A model generated the notes under the pieces. That model was not told the DNA's origin and ran no database searches. It saw only the letters and a program-made list of their open reading frames with translations. The translations under genes were made by a program, and so were the position numbers. A stretch of 7,228 nucleotides of DNA from Methylacidiphilaceae bacterium UBA1321 (GTDB lineage Bacteria; Verrucomicrobiota; Verrucomicrobiia; Methylacidiphilales; UBA1321), in assembly GCA_002306945.1 (NCBI GenBank), contig DBTH01000019.1, forward strand, positions 1 through 7,228, in the 5' to 3' direction. Below are positions 6,790 to 7,228 of the stretch, in pieces (the first letter of the stretch is position 1; every line of letters starts with the position of its first letter).

Positions 6790-7228
6790 ATGACCAATTC
6801 CCCCGTTCCACTGACCGAAGCGCGCGGCGTCTACCAGACCTACGGCCGCGGCAAGGAGTGTATGGAAGTGTTGAGCGACATCAACCTGACCATCCAGAAG
6901 GACGATTCCATCGCCCTGCTCGGGCCGTCGGGCTGCGGCAAGTCGACCCTCCTGCGCATCCTCTCGGGCCTGATCCAGCCCACGCGCGGCGAGGTTTTCT
7001 ACAAGGGCGAACAACTCCGCGGCATCAATCCCGCCGTGGCGATGGTGTTCCAGAATTTCGCCCTCTTCCCGTGGTTATCGGTCGGCCAGAACATTCTGCT
7101 CGGGTTGGAAAACACCGGCGTTTCAATCGAGGAAAAACAGCAGCGCCTCGGTCATGTGCTCGAACTGGTCGGCCTCAACGGTTACGAAAACCTCCTGCCC
7201 AAGGAACTCTCCGGCGGCATGAAGCAGC
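6790..7228 (+). CDS. ABC transporter ATP-binding protein, NitT/TauT type (partial, 3' end missing)
   Basis: The first 146 codons of an ABC ATPase that runs off the right edge. Visible motifs are Walker A GPSGCGKST (45-53), the Q-loop Gln88 in VFQNFALFPW, and the signature LSGGM at 140-144. Walker B and the switch His lie beyond the window. The Q-loop surroundings (FALFPWLSVGQNI) are typical of SsuB/TauB/NrtD ATPases. It would power the two-domain permease encoded 89 bp upstream. An out-of-frame ATG at 6782 makes a three-codon ORF (Met-Lys-Leu-stop, 6782-6793) whose stop overlaps this start as ATGA, so initiation may be coupled to it. Whether a C-terminal extension follows, as some relatives of two-domain permeases have, cannot be seen. 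Confidence 0.93.
   Translation, partial: MTNSPVPLTEARGVYQTYGRGKECMEVLSDINLTIQKDDSIALLGPSGCGKSTLLRILSGLIQPTRGEVFYKGEQLRGINPAVAMVFQNFALFPWLSVGQNILLGLENTGVSIEEKQQRLGHVLELVGLNGYENLLPKELSGGMKQ

Noticed and set aside
1..7228. tRNA, rRNA, CRISPR array, insertion sequence or transposase
   Set aside because: No cloverleaf-like sequence, no regularly spaced identical repeats and no transposase-like protein were seen on either strand.

Overview
The window looks like a chromosomal segment of a Gram-negative (diderm) bacterium with moderately high GC. It carries a GmhA-type sedoheptulose-7-phosphate isomerase and an LptF/LptG-type lipopolysaccharide export permease, which together imply an LPS outer membrane. 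Most start codons lack a clear Shine-Dalgarno sequence. That would fit several phyla; a PVC-group organism (for example Verrucomicrobiota) is a guess from the overall style and is not proven by anything here.

Layout. (1) 1-867, minus strand: gmhA, followed downstream by the start of a small membrane-anchored or secreted protein that runs off the left edge, with a hairpin between them. (2) 868-947: a short AT-rich divergent promoter region. (3) 948-2650, plus strand: an LptG-like permease and a Bcp/PrxQ peroxiredoxin, overlapping by 4 bp (ATGA). (4) 2651-2792: a convergent intergenic gap packed with four inverted repeats and bounded by an imperfect terminal inverted repeat. (5) 2793-4820 (possibly to 4958), minus strand: a single protein joining an MGDG-synthase/MurG-like lipid glycosyltransferase to a complete PHP metallo-phosphoesterase domain, which is the most unusual gene here. 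(6) 4821-4996: a divergent regulatory region with a perfect 12-bp palindrome and a pair of 11-bp-spaced direct repeats that share a GTGAA half-site. (7) 4997 to the right edge, plus strand: a two-domain NitT/TauT-type ABC permease followed by its ATPase, which is cut off just after the signature motif.

How the genes fit together. gmhA (heptose precursor), the LPS export permease and the glycosyltransferase-PHP fusion are all plausibly concerned with the cell envelope. The peroxiredoxin is translationally coupled to the permease. The ABC importer is a separate unit divergent from the fusion gene. Its substrate cannot be told, and no substrate-binding protein is visible in the window.
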